DNA of 64,000 nt from an uncultured Verrucomicrobiota bacterium (lineage in GTDB: Bacteria; Verrucomicrobiota; Verrucomicrobiia; Limisphaerales; UBA9464): contig CAIVQH010000047.1 in NCBI GenBank assembly GCA_903907995.1, forward strand, positions 1 through 64,000. The letters run 5' to 3'. The translations under genes were made by a program, and so were the position numbers. This document shows positions 63,926 through 64,000 of this stretch, one piece after another (position 1 is the stretch's first letter; every line of letters starts with the position of its first letter). Under the pieces are notes generated by a model. That model worked only from the letters and a program-made list of their open reading frames with translations, ran no database searches and was not told the DNA's origin.

Positions 63926-64000
63926 ATGCAACGCGACGCCAACCCCAACCGGTCCGGTTTCACCCTGATCGAGCTGCTGGTGGTGATCGCGATCATCGCC
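63926..64000 (+). CDS. Prepilin-type N-terminal methylation domain protein (partial at window end)
   Basis: Only the first 25 residues are in the window: [20 protein letters not shown] and then IAIIA. The class-III signal, with cleavage before Phe and Glu at +5, marks another pseudopilin of the DUF1559 type. The ATG lies 11 nt after the quinoprotein stop; the gene continues beyond 64000. Confidence 0.85.
   Translation, partial: MQRDANPNRSGFTLIELLVVIAIIA

Overview
The window looks like a high-GC Verrucomicrobiota chromosome segment, probably close to the Pedosphaera/Limisphaera side. This is an inference from gene content. It has a PVC-type propeller/HEAT/cytochrome c protein, [14 protein letters not shown] pseudopilins, a DUF1080 lipoprotein, a Tat-exported Gfo/Idh/MocA oxidoreductase, GTP-type PEP carboxykinase and a long plant-type IspH. 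I found no rRNA, tRNA or CRISPR.

Region by region: 1-11.2 kb holds a coupled pair of small unknown genes, a NIPSNAP lipoprotein, glutamate dehydrogenase, a secreted Ntn hydrolase, an orphan FlbD-like protein, a secreted M28 peptidase, acetyl-CoA synthetase and a DUF1080 lipoprotein. At 11.3-12.6 kb is thiH, which appears to carry an in-frame palindromic insertion. At 12.7-25.9 kb is one long minus-strand ribosomal cluster running rplB-rpsS-rplV-rpsC-rplP-rpmC-rpsQ-rplN-rplX-rplE-rpsN-rpsH-rplF-rplR-rpsE-rplO-secY-map-rpmJ-rpsM-rpsK-rpsD-rpoA-rplQ. It ends in a strong hairpin terminator. The first S10-operon genes, rpmD, adk and infA are absent from their usual places. uS5 and uS11 carry unusual low-complexity N-terminal extensions.

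26-31 kb holds a 1021-residue PVC cytochrome protein, a small unknown and hisC. 31.24-37.83 kb is the accessory region of most interest. It is a compact island bounded by near-perfect inverted repeats, with a 789-residue unknown protein read leftwards and a tightly coupled operon read rightwards (HTH, GemA/Gp16-like, zinc ribbon, small membrane protein, unknown, phage-type cytosine-C5 methyltransferase, unknown). No transposase or integrase is recognisable inside it. An inverted pair of interspersed palindromic repeats lies just outside it.

38-50.7 kb returns to chromosomal genes: a PQQ-like propeller protein, pckG, an STN-domain protein with an ECF sigma factor and a probable membrane anti-sigma partner, ispH, an M29 aminopeptidase, a DUF2064 transferase, a DUF3616 protein and a TPR protein. 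51-57.6 kb has a pseudopilin and a two-gene phosphorelay (membrane GAF/PAS histidine kinase plus REC-REC-PAS-kinase-REC hybrid) without a DNA-binding output. 57.7-64 kb is a same-strand carbohydrate/oxidation cluster: SDR dehydrogenase, Gfo/Idh/MocA, TIM-barrel isomerase, deoC, a quinoprotein with fused cytochrome c, and the start of another pseudopilin. Several multi-hairpin palindromic repeats and a heptanucleotide tandem repeat sit between genes.
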